Positions 1-8,091 of a stretch of DNA of 64,000 nt are shown here, piece after piece. The DNA comes from VXRD01 sp965232265 (GTDB lineage Bacteria; Latescibacterota; UBA2968), in the NCBI GenBank assembly GCA_965232265.1, contig CBDDPH010000002.1:2232001-2296000 (forward strand). Direction: 5' to 3'. The stretch's first letter is position 1; the number at the start of each line of letters is the position of its first letter. The notes under the pieces are model-generated. The model was not told where the DNA came from. It searched no databases and saw only the letters and a list, made by a program, of their open reading frames with translations. The position numbers were made by a program, and so were the translations under genes.

Positions 1-1096
1 CGCGTTCATGACTGTATTCCGTTACCAGATTCTGGTCGAAAAATCCCAGGGTTTGCATGGAAGGCGTTGCTGTCAGACCAATCACAAAGGCGTCGAAATA
101 ATCCAGCACCGGGCGCCACACATTGTAAATTGAGCGGTGGCACTCGTCGGTAACGATAAAATCAAACGTGTCAACAGGAATACGCGGGTTATATATGACT
201 TCCTTTTGTTGCTCGCGGTCGAAACGCTCTGGGGAAGTGTCGAACAAAGAACCTTCCTCATCTTCTTTGTGATATTCAACCTCACCACTTAGCATTGAAT
301 ACAAGCGCTGGATCGTCGTGATACATACTTTATTGACTTTGTCGATCTTATTGGATCGCAGGTGCTGGACATTGTATAATTCTGTAAATTTGCGACCGTC
401 ATCGGGTGTGCGATACTGTTGGAACTCCCGCGCTGTCTGACGGCCCAAATTACTTCGATCTACCAGAAACAAGACCCGTTTGGCTCCGGCAAATTTGATC
501 AGGCGATAGATAAAGGAAATGGCCGTGTATGTCTTACCACTGCCAGAAGCCATCTGAATGAGTGCTTTTGGACGGGCTTCTTTAAACGACTGATCCAGTC
601 CTTCAATGGCCTCAATCTGGCAGTCCCGCAGCGGTGCTTTGATCAGCGGTGGTAGATTCAGTAGCCGCGCTCTAAGCGTTTCTTGTTCTTCCACCCATTC
701 CCGGAGGATCTGAGGCTGGTGAAATTCAAATATTCGTCTGGAACGCGGATACGGATCACGTTCATCCCGAAAGAACGTCTCGACGCCGGTCGTCTCGTAG
801 GCAAAAGGAAGCGGATCGCCTACATGTGGGAGACTTTCAGGTATCCCTGTTAGATATTTATGGGATTGCTCTGCTACGCCGCTCAATGTCGTGCCTTCAG
901 GCTTTGCTTCTACCACGCCAACAGCTTTTCGATTGACAAAAAGCAGATAATCCGCCAGCCCAGATTTCAGTGGAAATTCCCGGATAGCCACGCCCAACGC
1001 GGTACCGAGATTCAAATTCTCACGATCTTGGATACGCCAGCCTGCAGCTTCCAGTTGCCTGTCGATGTTCTTTCTGGCACGATCTTCAGGGTTCAT
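1..1096 (-). CDS. hsdR: Type I restriction enzyme R subunit (HsdR), 5' part, runs off left edge
   Basis: 365 codons are visible; the C-terminal part lies beyond the left edge. The protein should be the ATP-dependent translocase and endonuclease subunit of a type I restriction-modification complex. An N-terminal HSDR_N nuclease domain shows E40, D49 and E63-x-K65, the PD-(D/E)xK arrangement. The superfamily 2 helicase core follows, with Walker A ASGSGKT at 183-189, a DECH box at 317-320 and motif III TATP at 342-345. The ATG at 1096 is preceded by AAGGA at a good distance. No hsdM or hsdS is seen to the right, so the partners would have to lie downstream, outside the window. No frameshift is visible in the part shown. 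Confidence 0.93.
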   Translation of the reverse strand, partial: MNPEDRARKNIDRQLEAAGWRIQDRENLNLGTALGVAIREFPLKSGLADYLLFVNRKAVGVVEAKPEGTTLSGVAEQSHKYLTGIPESLPHVGDPLPFAYETTGVETFFRDERDPYPRSRRIFEFHQPQILREWVEEQETLRARLLNLPPLIKAPLRDCQIEAIEGLDQSFKEARPKALIQMASGSGKTYTAISFIYRLIKFAGAKRVLFLVDRSNLGRQTAREFQQYRTPDDGRKFTELYNVQHLRSNKIDKVNKVCITTIQRLYSMLSGEVEYHKEDEEGSLFDTSPERFDREQQKEVIYNPRIPVDTFDFIVTDECHRSIYNVWRPVLDYFDAFVIGLTATPSMQTLGFFDQNLVTEYSHER

Positions 1097-1138
1097 GTCT
1101 CATTCCTTCATGCCCAATATTCCCAAATATCCTGCAAA

Positions 1139-1167
1139 AAAATACTTCAGTTTATCGTCTTATGCAA
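1139..1167 (-). promoter_or_regulatory. Putative sigma70 promoter of hsdR
   Basis: On the minus strand TTGCAT (1162-1167) and TATTTT (1139-1144) are separated by 17 bp and lie about 40 bp upstream of the hsdR start. The -35 box is only a partial match. Confidence 0.4.
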
Positions 1168-1213
1168 GGAACAAAGCATTCTATATTGCGGTATCTCACT
1201 TTAAGGAACTTCA

Positions 1214-1242
1214 TTGACGCGGGTGATGATGGCTATTATCTT
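1214..1242 (+). promoter_or_regulatory. Putative sigma70 promoter of the phyH-like gene
   Basis: TTGACG (1214-1219), a 17-bp spacer and TATCTT (1237-1242) lie 46 bp upstream of the dioxygenase ATG, divergent from the hsdR promoter. Confidence 0.5.
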
Positions 1243-1287
1243 TTTTCAAATCCGATTGTTTTGTGTTCCTATTCAAAGGAGTAGAGC

Positions 1288-2052
1288 ATGTCGTTATCGG
1301 TGGATATTGAAGAGAAATTCATATTTGATTTGGATGGCTATATTATCATTGAGAATGTGCTTTCAGAGCGGGAAGTCGATGAACTCAATGAAATTACCGA
1401 TGAGAAGATGAAACAGGTCAATGGCAAATATCGCAATGTGGGGCGGCCCTCAACGTGGGGGATACCTTTTCAGAGGTTGTTGGATCACCCGAAGATTATG
1501 CCTTATCTGCTGACATTTTTGGGGCCAAAGGTGCGAATTGATCACGATTACAGCATTTTTATGCAAAAAGGTGGCAAACGAGGGCGATTGCACGGGGGCG
1601 ATAATGGGCACGAGGGCGACCACTGGTACAAATACCGCGATGGTGTTATTCGTACTGGGTTGACAGTTGTGACCTTTTTTACGACACCTGCACGCAAAGG
1701 TGCTGGTGGGTTTTGTTGTATTCCCGGCACGCACAAGACCAATTTTTTGAATAGCATTCCGCAGGATGTGCGGGCGTATGAACGGGTACCCCATTATGTG
1801 GTACAGCCCGAAGTGAATGCGGGGGATGCGTTGATTTTTACAGAGGCGTTGGTACACGGAACGATGCCGTGGACAGCCGATCACGAGCGGCGCGCATTTT
1901 TGTATAAATACAGCCCCGGGCATTCATCGTGGGCAAATACGTATTACAATGTCGATGAGTATGAAAATTTGACGGCACAACAGGTTCGCCTAATGGCACC
2001 CCCATCAATAGGTCGGCGGCCCGATACGGTGCAGTTGGAAGAAAATGCGTAA
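1288..2052 (+). CDS. Phytanoyl-CoA dioxygenase (PhyH) family protein
   Basis: 254 residues, a usual length for bacterial PhyH-family Fe(II)/2-oxoglutarate oxygenases, which hydroxylate varied small molecules. The family hallmark at the N-terminus is present (FDLDGYIIIENVLS around 13-26). The likely metal ligands are H102 and D105 in LHGGD and the distal H190 in VHGTMPW; R201/R202 could bind 2-oxoglutarate. The ATG at 1288 has a clear AAGGAG Shine-Dalgarno. It is a single-gene transcription unit. The substrate cannot be deduced from sequence; members abound in some sponge-associated and marine lineages. Confidence 0.88.
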   Translation: MSLSVDIEEKFIFDLDGYIIIENVLSEREVDELNEITDEKMKQVNGKYRNVGRPSTWGIPFQRLLDHPKIMPYLLTFLGPKVRIDHDYSIFMQKGGKRGRLHGGDNGHEGDHWYKYRDGVIRTGLTVVTFFTTPARKGAGGFCCIPGTHKTNFLNSIPQDVRAYERVPHYVVQPEVNAGDALIFTEALVHGTMPWTADHERRAFLYKYSPGHSSWANTYYNVDEYENLTAQQVRLMAPPSIGRRPDTVQLEENA

Positions 2053-2092
2053 ATGTGGGGGTGCGGACAGAGCCTGATTTGACACATCGGGC

Positions 2093-2121
2093 TTGACATC
2101 CCAAACCATCTTTTGTTAATT
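2093..2121 (+). promoter_or_regulatory. Putative promoter of tRNA-Val, at a hairpin behind phyH
   Basis: TTGACA (2093-2098) is followed after 17 bp by TTAATT (2116-2121), or after 18 bp by TAATTA. The -35 box overlaps the end of an 8-bp inverted repeat (2071-2078 with 2086-2093, one wobble pair) that may mark the 3' end of the phyH transcript. Confidence 0.45.
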
Positions 2122-2129
2122 AAAATGCG

Positions 2130-2146
2130 TTGCAAAACTTCCTGTC
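2130..2146. repeat. Left copy of a 17-bp direct repeat flanking tRNA-Val
   Basis: TTGCAAAACTTCCTGTC at 2130-2146 recurs with one mismatch at 2281-2297, immediately after the tRNA CCA end. Confidence 0.7.
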
Positions 2147-2203
2147 CTTCCCTTAATTCTCAAAAAATAGGTCGGTCGTTCTGTGCGGTATTATTACAAA
2201 ATT

Positions 2204-2280
2204 GGGCGATTAGCTCAGTTGGTTAGAGTGCCGGTTTCACATACCGGAGGTCACTGGTTCAAATCCAGTATCGCCCACCA
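2204..2280 (+). tRNA. tRNA-Val (anticodon CAC)
   Basis: A complete 77-nt cloverleaf. The acceptor stem GGGCGAT pairs with ATCGCCC; the anticodon stem CCGGT/ACCGG encloses loop TTCACAT with anticodon CAC at 2238-2240, reading GUG. The T-stem ACTGG/CCAGT carries loop TTCAAAT. The CCA tail is encoded (2278-2280). Confidence 0.97.
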
Positions 2281-2297
2281 TTGCAAAACTTCTTGTC
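2281..2297. repeat. Right copy of the 17-bp direct repeat flanking tRNA-Val
   Basis: TTGCAAAACTTCTTGTC starts at the base after the tRNA CCA and matches 2130-2146 at 16 of 17 positions. Confidence 0.7.
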
Positions 2298-2338
2298 AAC
2301 AGATCAAGAGGTTCAAGTTGTCGTAAAAACGGCCATAG

Positions 2339-2375
2339 AAAGGTGCACCCGCTCAGGGTAGCACCTTTTCTTTTT
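2339..2375 (+). terminator. Rho-independent terminator after tRNA-Val
   Basis: AAAGGTGC (2339-2346) pairs with GCACCTTT (2361-2368) around a 14-nt loop. A T-rich tract follows to 2375. Confidence 0.8.
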
Positions 2376-2398
2376 ACGCTTCACAAGGAGACCCGCGC

Positions 2399-3121
2399 AT
2401 GAGAGAGAGTTTGGTTAATTTGCTGAAACTTCAAGAAATCGACAAAGAAATCAACGCGTTGCACCAATCTCAAACCGATTATCCCAAAGAAATCACCAAT
2501 CTCAAAACAGAACTGCAAGATGCACGCGATCAACTCGACGCCCAACAACAGCACCGTGAAGAACTGGAAAAAAATCGCCGGGCACTCGAAAGAGAACTCG
2601 GCGCAATTGAAGAAGACCTGAAAAGACATCAAGACCGGCTCTATGAGGTAAAGACCAACAAAGAATACGATGCTTTGCAACTCGAAATCGCCACCCTCCA
2701 CGATCGCAAAGACCAACACGAAACTGCTATTTTAGAAAATATTGACGAGGGTGAAGAAGCTGAAAAACAACAGCGCGAAAACGAAAATCATTACAAGGAA
2801 ATAGAAGAAGATCGGCAAAAACGTATTGACGAATTAACGGTCAGACTCAATTCCGTAGAAAAAGATGTGCGTGCCTGGGAAAACAAGCGATCAGCGATTG
2901 AACCCGGGGTGGAACGTAGCCCTTTAAGCATGTACAATCGCATCCGCAAGGTTGTCAGAGATGGTATTGCCATTGTACCGGTTCGCAAGGGGTCTTGCGG
3001 GGGCTGTTACCGCCAATTATCTCCTCAACGCCTGGTGGAAGTCAGACGCGCCGATAACATCATGCGCTGCGAAAGTTGTGGTCGCCTTCTGGTGTGGCAT
3101 GACGAAGAGGCTGCGGTTTGA
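2399..3121 (+). CDS. Coiled-coil protein with C-terminal C4 zinc ribbon (COG1579 type)
   Basis: 240 residues. About 180 residues of heptad-rich, charged coiled coil lead into a C-terminal zinc ribbon with C200-xx-C203 and C224-xx-C227. This is the layout of the COG1579 family, widespread and usually encoded next to RNase HI and other RNA- or DNA-metabolism genes, as here. The biochemical role is not firmly established; nucleic-acid binding by the ribbon is an inference. An AAGGAG Shine-Dalgarno precedes the ATG. Its stop overlaps the start of the RNase HI gene by 4 bp (TTGA), so the two are probably translationally coupled. Confidence 0.85.
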   Translation: MRESLVNLLKLQEIDKEINALHQSQTDYPKEITNLKTELQDARDQLDAQQQHREELEKNRRALERELGAIEEDLKRHQDRLYEVKTNKEYDALQLEIATLHDRKDQHETAILENIDEGEEAEKQQRENENHYKEIEEDRQKRIDELTVRLNSVEKDVRAWENKRSAIEPGVERSPLSMYNRIRKVVRDGIAIVPVRKGSCGGCYRQLSPQRLVEVRRADNIMRCESCGRLLVWHDEEAAV

Positions 3122-3540
3122 CCGAATTGACCCTATTTATTGACGGGGCATCCAGAGGCAATCCCGGACATGCTGGCATTGGTATTCGCATTGAAGAAGG
3201 TGGAGAACGTCGCGCAGAACACTGTGAATATATCGGTTGCACGACCAATAATGTCGCAGAGTATCACGCACTGATCAAGGGCCTCGAAATGGCCGCAGAA
3301 ATCAAAGCCAATCGGGTGACAGTATTTTCCGACAGCGAACTGGTGGTTCGCCAGATGAATGGGACGTACAAAGTCAAAAGCGAGGGGCTTTTGCCGCTTT
3401 ATCAAACTGCCCATAAGCAGAGTCGAACTTTTGATGGCTTTCAGATCAGACATGTGCGCCGAGAGCAAAATAAAGAAGCTGACCGATTGGCAAATCAGGG
3501 CATTGCAACAAAAGACAGTGCCGGTACGTCTAAAAAATAA
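3118..3540 (+). CDS. Ribonuclease HI family protein
   Basis: 140 residues, the compact bacterial RNase HI-like fold that cleaves RNA in RNA-DNA hybrids. The four catalytic acids can be placed: D9 in FIDGASRGNPG, E48 in NNVAEYHAL, D72 in FSDSELV and D122 in NKEADRLANQ. The start is a TTG at 3118, within the 4-bp overlap with the upstream zinc-ribbon gene. It is the ribonuclease-H-like protein often called RnhA-like rather than the E. coli RnhA orthologue, because the basic handle region is short. The RNase P RNA begins 9 bp after the stop codon. Confidence 0.9.
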   Translation: MTELTLFIDGASRGNPGHAGIGIRIEEGGERRAEHCEYIGCTTNNVAEYHALIKGLEMAAEIKANRVTVFSDSELVVRQMNGTYKVKSEGLLPLYQTAHKQSRTFDGFQIRHVRREQNKEADRLANQGIATKDSAGTSKK

Positions 3541-3549
3541 AGAGATTAC

Positions 3550-3915
3550 AAGCGGGCCGGATGGTCGCGTCCCTTTTGGGATGAGGAAAGTCCGAGCTCC
3601 ACAGGGCAAAATGCTGGGTAATACCCAGGCGGGGCGACCCGATGGAAAGTGCCACAGAGAACAGACCGCCAGCGGGCGCGATTTTTCGCGCAGCGGGCAA
3701 GGGTGAAACGGTGGGGTAAGAGCCCACCGCGCGACTCGGCGACGAGCGCGGCACGGTAAACCCCATTTGGAGCAAGGCCAAATAGAAGCGGAGAGGCGGC
3801 CCGTCTCGCTATGACGCTCGGGTAGGCTGCAAGAGGCGTTGGGTAACCGGCGTCCCAGATAAATGACCATCCGTTTGGGCTACCAGACGACAGAACTCGG
3901 CTTATAGGCCCGCTT
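3550..3915 (+). ncRNA. rnpB: RNase P RNA, class A
   Basis: The 366-nt RNA is closed by P1 pairing AAGCGGGCC (3550-3558) with GGCCCGCTT (3907-3915). Conserved regions are evident: GAGGAAAGTCCGAGCTCC near the 5' end (CR I), ACAGAGAACAGACCGCC, GGGTGAAACGGTGGGGTAAGA and CGGTAAACCCC in the middle, and the 3' CR V ACAGAACTCGGCTTATAGGC. The overall layout is that of bacterial type A RNase P RNA, which matures tRNA 5' ends. It lies close behind the RNase HI gene, so it may be co-transcribed or have its own promoter inside that gene. Confidence 0.97.
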
Positions 3916-3953
3916 GTTTCAAAACATGTGCTGAAGCGGTGTTATTCAGTAAC

Positions 3954-3978
3954 GGCGGATTCCCACAAGGGGTCCGCC
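3954..3978 (+). terminator. Hairpin after rnpB, possible weak terminator
   Basis: GGCGGA (3954-3959) pairs with TCCGCC (3973-3978), with a further CCC/GGG pairing inside and an ACAA loop. The following T-run is poor, so this could be an RNA-processing hairpin in the leader of pyrF instead. Confidence 0.4.
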
Positions 3979-4004
3979 ATTTGCTTAATGGAGATAGATA
4001 TCGG

Positions 4005-4823
4005 ATGTCTTTTTTTGAGAAATACAGCAATACAGTACAACGCAACGATAGTTTTGTGTGTGTGGGGCTCGATCCGGATCCGGCAAAGTTGCCCGAACAT
4101 CTCAAAGGAAAATCCAATCCCACCCTCGCTTTTCTCGTGGAAATTATAGATGCCACGCGGGATATTGCGTGTGCGTATAAACCCAATTTTGCATTTTTTG
4201 GCACTCAGGGCATAGCGGGTTGGGAGGCTCTTCAAGGCGTGATCCAGGCTGTTCCCAACGACATGCCAATTATACTCGATTTCAAAGCTGGCGATATTGG
4301 CAATACAGCAGAACACTATGCATCCATGGCATATTGCCAACTCGGCATTGATGCCGTGACCGTCAATCCGCTGATGGGAACAGATGCTATTGTCCCCTTT
4401 TTGGCGTATCAAAATGGCTGTGCTTTCCTTTTGTGTCTTACATCCAATCCCGGATCGGCTGATATTTTGCGCCTCAATACAGATCAGGGCGTGCTGTATG
4501 AGGTGCTCGCTCAAAAAGCCGTGGAATGGTCAGAGATAGGACCCTGTGGCCTCGTGGTGGGCGCGACGCATCCCAAGGATTTGAAAACCATTCGCGCGAT
4601 TGCCACTGACCTCCCGATCCTTTTGCCCGGCGTGGGGACGCAAGGTGGGCAGACCAATGCAATTGTACAGAATGGCCTGAACAGAAAAGGCAGCGGTATT
4701 CTCATCAATTCATCGCGCAGCATCCTCTACGCTTCCAGTGGTACCGATTTTGCAGACGCCGCTCGACACGCTGCGGAAAATTTGCGTGAGGTGCTCAATA
4801 GCGCGAGGGGCGGTAATAGGTGA
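4005..4823 (+). CDS. pyrF: Orotidine 5'-phosphate decarboxylase, type 2
   Basis: Converts OMP to UMP, the last step of de novo pyrimidine synthesis. 272 residues from the ATG at 4005; the family's typical N-terminus (a Phe-Phe-x-Lys start followed by the conserved GLDPDPAKLP at 21-30) supports this start over an in-frame ATG 22 codons upstream. The catalytic array LDFKAGDIGNT has D92, K94, D97 and T101. The phosphate-binding PGVGTQGG is near the C-terminus. The longer type 2 subfamily is typical of mycobacteria, myxobacteria and many FCB phyla. The stop overlaps the GTG of the ABC-F gene by 4 bp. Confidence 0.93.
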   Translation: MSFFEKYSNTVQRNDSFVCVGLDPDPAKLPEHLKGKSNPTLAFLVEIIDATRDIACAYKPNFAFFGTQGIAGWEALQGVIQAVPNDMPIILDFKAGDIGNTAEHYASMAYCQLGIDAVTVNPLMGTDAIVPFLAYQNGCAFLLCLTSNPGSADILRLNTDQGVLYEVLAQKAVEWSEIGPCGLVVGATHPKDLKTIRAIATDLPILLPGVGTQGGQTNAIVQNGLNRKGSGILINSSRSILYASSGTDFADAARHAAENLREVLNSARGGNR

Positions 4824-6691
4824 TTATTCAACTCGAAGATATCTGGAAATCCTTCGGCGCGTACGATGTGCTTACCGGTATTCATTGGCAAATTGATCGA
4901 GGGGATCGCATTGGGCTTGTCGGGCCCAATGGGTGCGGAAAGACCACGTTGCTTCGGATCATCACTGAAGAAAGTCTGCCCGACGACGGGCAACTACACC
5001 GACAGCGCGGTCTCAATATTGGATTTCTGACGCAGGAACCCACATTTGATCCAGAGCTTACGGTCATGGATGCGGCACTCGATGCTTTTGCCGATATTCT
5101 GGCTCTGCAACACCGCCTCCATGATCTGGAAAAAATTATGGCTGAGGGTGAAAATTCCGATGCTGTGCTCAATGATTACGGGCATCTGCGCGACCAGTAT
5201 GAGCACATGGGGGGATATGCGACAGAAGCCCGTGCCAAAGCCATTCTGTTTGGTCTCGGTTTTTGCGAGACTGACCTGAAATTGCCGACACAAGTGCTCA
5301 GTGGCGGGCAGAAGAATCGCCTGGTGCTCGCCCAGTTGCTCGCGAGAGAACCCGATTTGTTGCTTCTGGATGAACCTACCAACCACCTCGATCTACAAGC
5401 TATAGAATGGCTCGAATATTTTCTTTCGGATTATGCCAATGCCTTTGTCATTATTTCTCACGACAGAACTTTTCTCGAGCGCACGGTGACCAAAATTGCA
5501 GATTTGGAACGCGGTGTGATCGAACAGTATTCGGGCAACTATTCCTTTTATATCCAGGAAAAAGAACAACGCCGGGCGCAGCAGCAAAAAGCCTATCGGG
5601 CGCAGCAAGCACATATCGCGCGTACCGAAGAGTATATCCGCCGGAATATCGCCGGACAAAAGACCAAACAGGCGCAGAGCCGACGCCGAGCACTCGAAAA
5701 ACTCGACCGCATAGAGCGCGTGGTGCAACAACGCGATATCGCGCTTAGATTTAACGCTACCACACGGGGAGGAGATCGCGTTTTACAGGTTGAGAATCTC
5801 ACCAAAGCCTATCCGAACCGCCCTCTATTTTCCGATCTCAGCTTCACGTTGTGGCAGGGCGAGCGTCTCGGTATTATCGGGCCCAATGGGTCGGGCAAAT
5901 CCGTACTTTTGAAAATTTTTATGGAACAACTCGTGCCTGATTCGGGGCGCGCTATTCTGGGTAAAGGGCTTGAGATCGGTTATTACGCGCAAACCCGTCA
6001 GGACCTGAATCCCAATTTGAGCGTTCTCGAAGAGATATGGTCACTTACCCCCAGTGTGCCAGAAGAGGAGATTAGAAATTTTCTGGGTGCTTTTCTCTTT
6101 TCTGGGGACGATGTGGAGCGCGAGACGGGTTCGCTCAGTGGGGGAGAACAAAGTCGCGTTGCCCTGGCCAAGCTCATGCGCGCACCCCTCAATCTGCTGG
6201 TGCTCGACGAACCCACCAACCATCTGGATATCGCATCCCGCCATGTGCTCGAAAACGCGCTGGAGGCTTTTTCGGGGACTGTGGTCGCGGTTTCACACGA
6301 CCGGTATTTTCTCAACCGTCTGGTCAATCGCCTGATTGTGCTCGGCGATGGGAAGTGGCAACTGGTAGATGGCAATTACGACTACTATCAGCGACAGATG
6401 CAGAGTGTAGAAATACCGCCCGTACAGCATGTACCCAAGACGCAAACCGAGTATAAAAATCGAAAGCGTGCAATGCGGCAGGAGCAAAGACGGGAACGCC
6501 GCACGGCCGAAATAGAAGAAGCGATTGCAATACTCGAAGAGCAGAGTGATCAAATAGCTGAAGAAATGGCGCGGGAAGACCTCGCCACCGACTGGCATCG
6601 CTTGAAAGAATTGGCGCGGGAAAAGGAGGAGGTGCAGGAGAAAATGGATCGGTTATTTGAGGAATGGGAAGTTTTGGAAAGAGAAAAATGA
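4820..6691 (+). CDS. ABC-F family ATPase (translation factor type)
   Basis: 623 residues with two tandem ABC ATPase domains and no membrane segments, the ABC-F plan. Walker A motifs are GPNGCGKT (35-42) and GPNGSGKS (354-361); the signatures are LSGGQ and LSGGE, each followed by a Walker B ending in LDEPTNHLD. The charged linker around residues 255-305 (KTKQAQSRRRALEKLDR) is the P-site tRNA interaction region. The C-terminus is a long coiled coil, as in Uup or EttA-like proteins. The expected role is ribosome-associated relief of stalling; the exact subfamily cannot be fixed here. The start is a GTG overlapping the pyrF stop. Confidence 0.9.
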   Translation: MIIQLEDIWKSFGAYDVLTGIHWQIDRGDRIGLVGPNGCGKTTLLRIITEESLPDDGQLHRQRGLNIGFLTQEPTFDPELTVMDAALDAFADILALQHRLHDLEKIMAEGENSDAVLNDYGHLRDQYEHMGGYATEARAKAILFGLGFCETDLKLPTQVLSGGQKNRLVLAQLLAREPDLLLLDEPTNHLDLQAIEWLEYFLSDYANAFVIISHDRTFLERTVTKIADLERGVIEQYSGNYSFYIQEKEQRRAQQQKAYRAQQAHIARTEEYIRRNIAGQKTKQAQSRRRALEKLDRIERVVQQRDIALRFNATTRGGDRVLQVENLTKAYPNRPLFSDLSFTLWQGERLGIIGPNGSGKSVLLKIFMEQLVPDSGRAILGKGLEIGYYAQTRQDLNPNLSVLEEIWSLTPSVPEEEIRNFLGAFLFSGDDVERETGSLSGGEQSRVALAKLMRAPLNLLVLDEPTNHLDIASRHVLENALEAFSGTVVAVSHDRYFLNRLVNRLIVLGDGKWQLVDGNYDYYQRQMQSVEIPPVQHVPKTQTEYKNRKRAMRQEQRRERRTAEIEEAIAILEEQSDQIAEEMAREDLATDWHRLKELAREKEEVQEKMDRLFEEWEVLEREK

Positions 6692-6710
6692 GAGACGTGG
6701 GGTAAAACAA

Positions 6711-6742
6711 AAAAACTCGGCAATAGCGGCCGAGTTTTTTTT
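6711..6742. terminator. Bidirectional-looking terminator after the ABC-F gene
   Basis: CTCGGC (6716-6721) pairs with GCCGAG (6729-6734), flanked by an A-run on the left and eight T residues on the right. It can work for the plus-strand operon and also resembles a terminator on the other strand. Confidence 0.85.
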
Positions 6743-6909
6743 AGTCCGAAAAATTCATAAAATCTGAGAAATTAGCGTAAATACTGGACTTGCCGGTTAT
6801 TGCATCGCAACAAAGATTTTTAGGCCAAATTGCATAACGATTTGTAAAAAATAAAATTATGGAATTTTTAGCAAATTCATGAATGAGTCGGGTTAGAACG
6901 GGATGGGTG

Positions 6910-7347
6910 CTACAAATCCTCGCGTTTTGCAAACATCGCCATCAATTCGGCTTGTGCGGCGACTTCGCCATCTACTGTGGCTTTCCCAATCCCTTTGCAC
7001 ACATTGCGGCGTTTTTGGCCTACTTCGACTTTGAGTTGGAGTTGATCGCCGGGCACAACTTGTCTGCGGAAACGCGCCTTGTCAATGCCCATAAACAATG
7101 GGATCAAATCGCTCTCCTGTCCATCACTCATCAATATTGCAGCGGCCTGAGCCAGTGCTTCGATGATGAGCACGCCCGGCATCACGGGATTGCCGGGAAA
7201 ATGCCCCTGGAAAAATGGCTCATTAGCCGACACATTTTTGTACGCGACCAGCCGCTCGCCGGGCACCAGCTCGGTTACGCGATCAACGAGGAGAAAAGGG
7301 TAGCGATGCGGAAGAATTTTTTCAATATCTCTAATGTCCAGAGTCAC
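6910..7347 (-). CDS. fabZ: 3-hydroxyacyl-ACP dehydratase FabZ
   Basis: Dehydrates 3-hydroxyacyl-ACP in fatty-acid elongation. 145 residues from a GTG at 7347, chosen because a GGAGG at 7353-7357 stands 5 nt upstream; a TTG four codons earlier would overlap that Shine-Dalgarno. The hot-dog signature is intact: HRYPFLLVDRV at 14-24, catalytic H49 in GHFPGNPVMPG and E63 in LIIEALAQ. It is downstream of skp and bamA on the same strand, the bamA-skp-lpxD-fabZ order of many Gram-negatives but without lpxD. Confidence 0.93.
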   Translation of the reverse strand: MTLDIRDIEKILPHRYPFLLVDRVTELVPGERLVAYKNVSANEPFFQGHFPGNPVMPGVLIIEALAQAAAILMSDGQESDLIPLFMGIDKARFRRQVVPGDQLQLKVEVGQKRRNVCKGIGKATVDGEVAAQAELMAMFAKREDL

Positions 7348-7368
7348 GGCATCCTCCAATGTTCACAT

Positions 7369-7413
7369 TAAAAAGTCTCCGATCACCCCGCGAGGTAAAT
7401 CAGAGACTTTCAA
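7369..7413 (-). terminator. Hairpin between skp and fabZ
   Basis: AAAGTCTC (7372-7379) pairs with GAGACTTT (7403-7410). Read on the minus strand it is followed by TTTTTAA, so it may end part of the skp transcripts before fabZ. Confidence 0.5.
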
Positions 7414-7438
7414 AAAAATAACGTATATAGATGATCTA

Positions 7439-7987
7439 CTATGGTCCCTCGGTTTTTGCCCTGGCCTCGAGATCTTTGGCGAGTGCTTCGAGTACCTTGT
7501 CGGTCAAATCGTGTGTCTCTTTCGCATAGGCCAGGGCTGTCGAATTGAGTACAAAGTCAAAGCCTTCGTCTTCTGCCACTTGTTTAATAACCGCATTTAC
7601 CGTTTGAATAATGGGTTCGGACAATTCGGCGGTTTTGCGCGCGAGACGGCCTTGTGGAGAGGTGGCATCTTGCACAAACCGCTGGAGCTCCTGCTGTTTT
7701 TTTACAATGGCCTGCTGCTCTTCTTGTTTGCGTTTGTCACTCAAAAGTAGAGATTGGCGTTCGTAGGTATCCTGCATCTTGGCGAGATCGTTTTGCATGG
7801 TGCTGATCTCGCGCTGGAGTTCATCTTCGTAACGGCTATATTCTCTCAAAGCATCTTGATAGGGTTTGTACTGATCCAAAATTTTCTGCGAATCAATATA
7901 CCCCAGCTTTAGCTCCGCGCCAGCAGTACTGGCTATGCCAGTTAGTGCCAGAGATAGCGCGACATAAAGTAAGCGACAGCGTGTCAT
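7439..7987 (-). CDS. skp: OmpH/Skp-family periplasmic chaperone
   Basis: 182 residues with a Sec signal peptide (hydrophobic core about 5-22, Ala-rich cleavage region) and a mature domain beginning LKLGYIDSQKIL, typical of Skp. The middle is a long amphipathic coiled coil (the tentacles); the C-terminus has the FVLNSTALAYA segment typical of the family core. Skp holds unfolded outer-membrane proteins in the periplasm on their way to the BAM complex. The gene follows bamA. Start: the ATG at 7987 is 7 nt after GGAGGG; an adjacent TTG is possible. A tandem heptamer lies in the leader. Confidence 0.9.
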   Translation of the reverse strand: MTRCRLLYVALSLALTGIASTAGAELKLGYIDSQKILDQYKPYQDALREYSRYEDELQREISTMQNDLAKMQDTYERQSLLLSDKRKQEEQQAIVKKQQELQRFVQDATSPQGRLARKTAELSEPIIQTVNAVIKQVAEDEGFDFVLNSTALAYAKETHDLTDKVLEALAKDLEARAKTEGP

Positions 7988-8010
7988 CAAAAATCCCTCC
8001 GTGAATAAAG

Positions 8011-8031
8011 CTTTCAGCTTTCAGCTTTTAG
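8011..8031. repeat. Tandem heptamer, three CTTTCAG-type units
   Basis: CTTTCAG, CTTTCAG and CTTTTAG stand head to tail in the gap between bamA and skp, 24 nt upstream of the skp start (reading CTGAAAG on the coding strand). Confidence 0.75.
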
Positions 8032-8091
8032 TTTCTCCTTTCGTCTATGGGTATAGGGGAAACCCGATCGCCGATAGCTGATACTTGACTG

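Noticed and set aside
3550..3915. Long open frames across both strands of this region
   Set aside because: They coincide with the RNase P RNA, whose conserved regions and P1 pairing explain the sequence fully.
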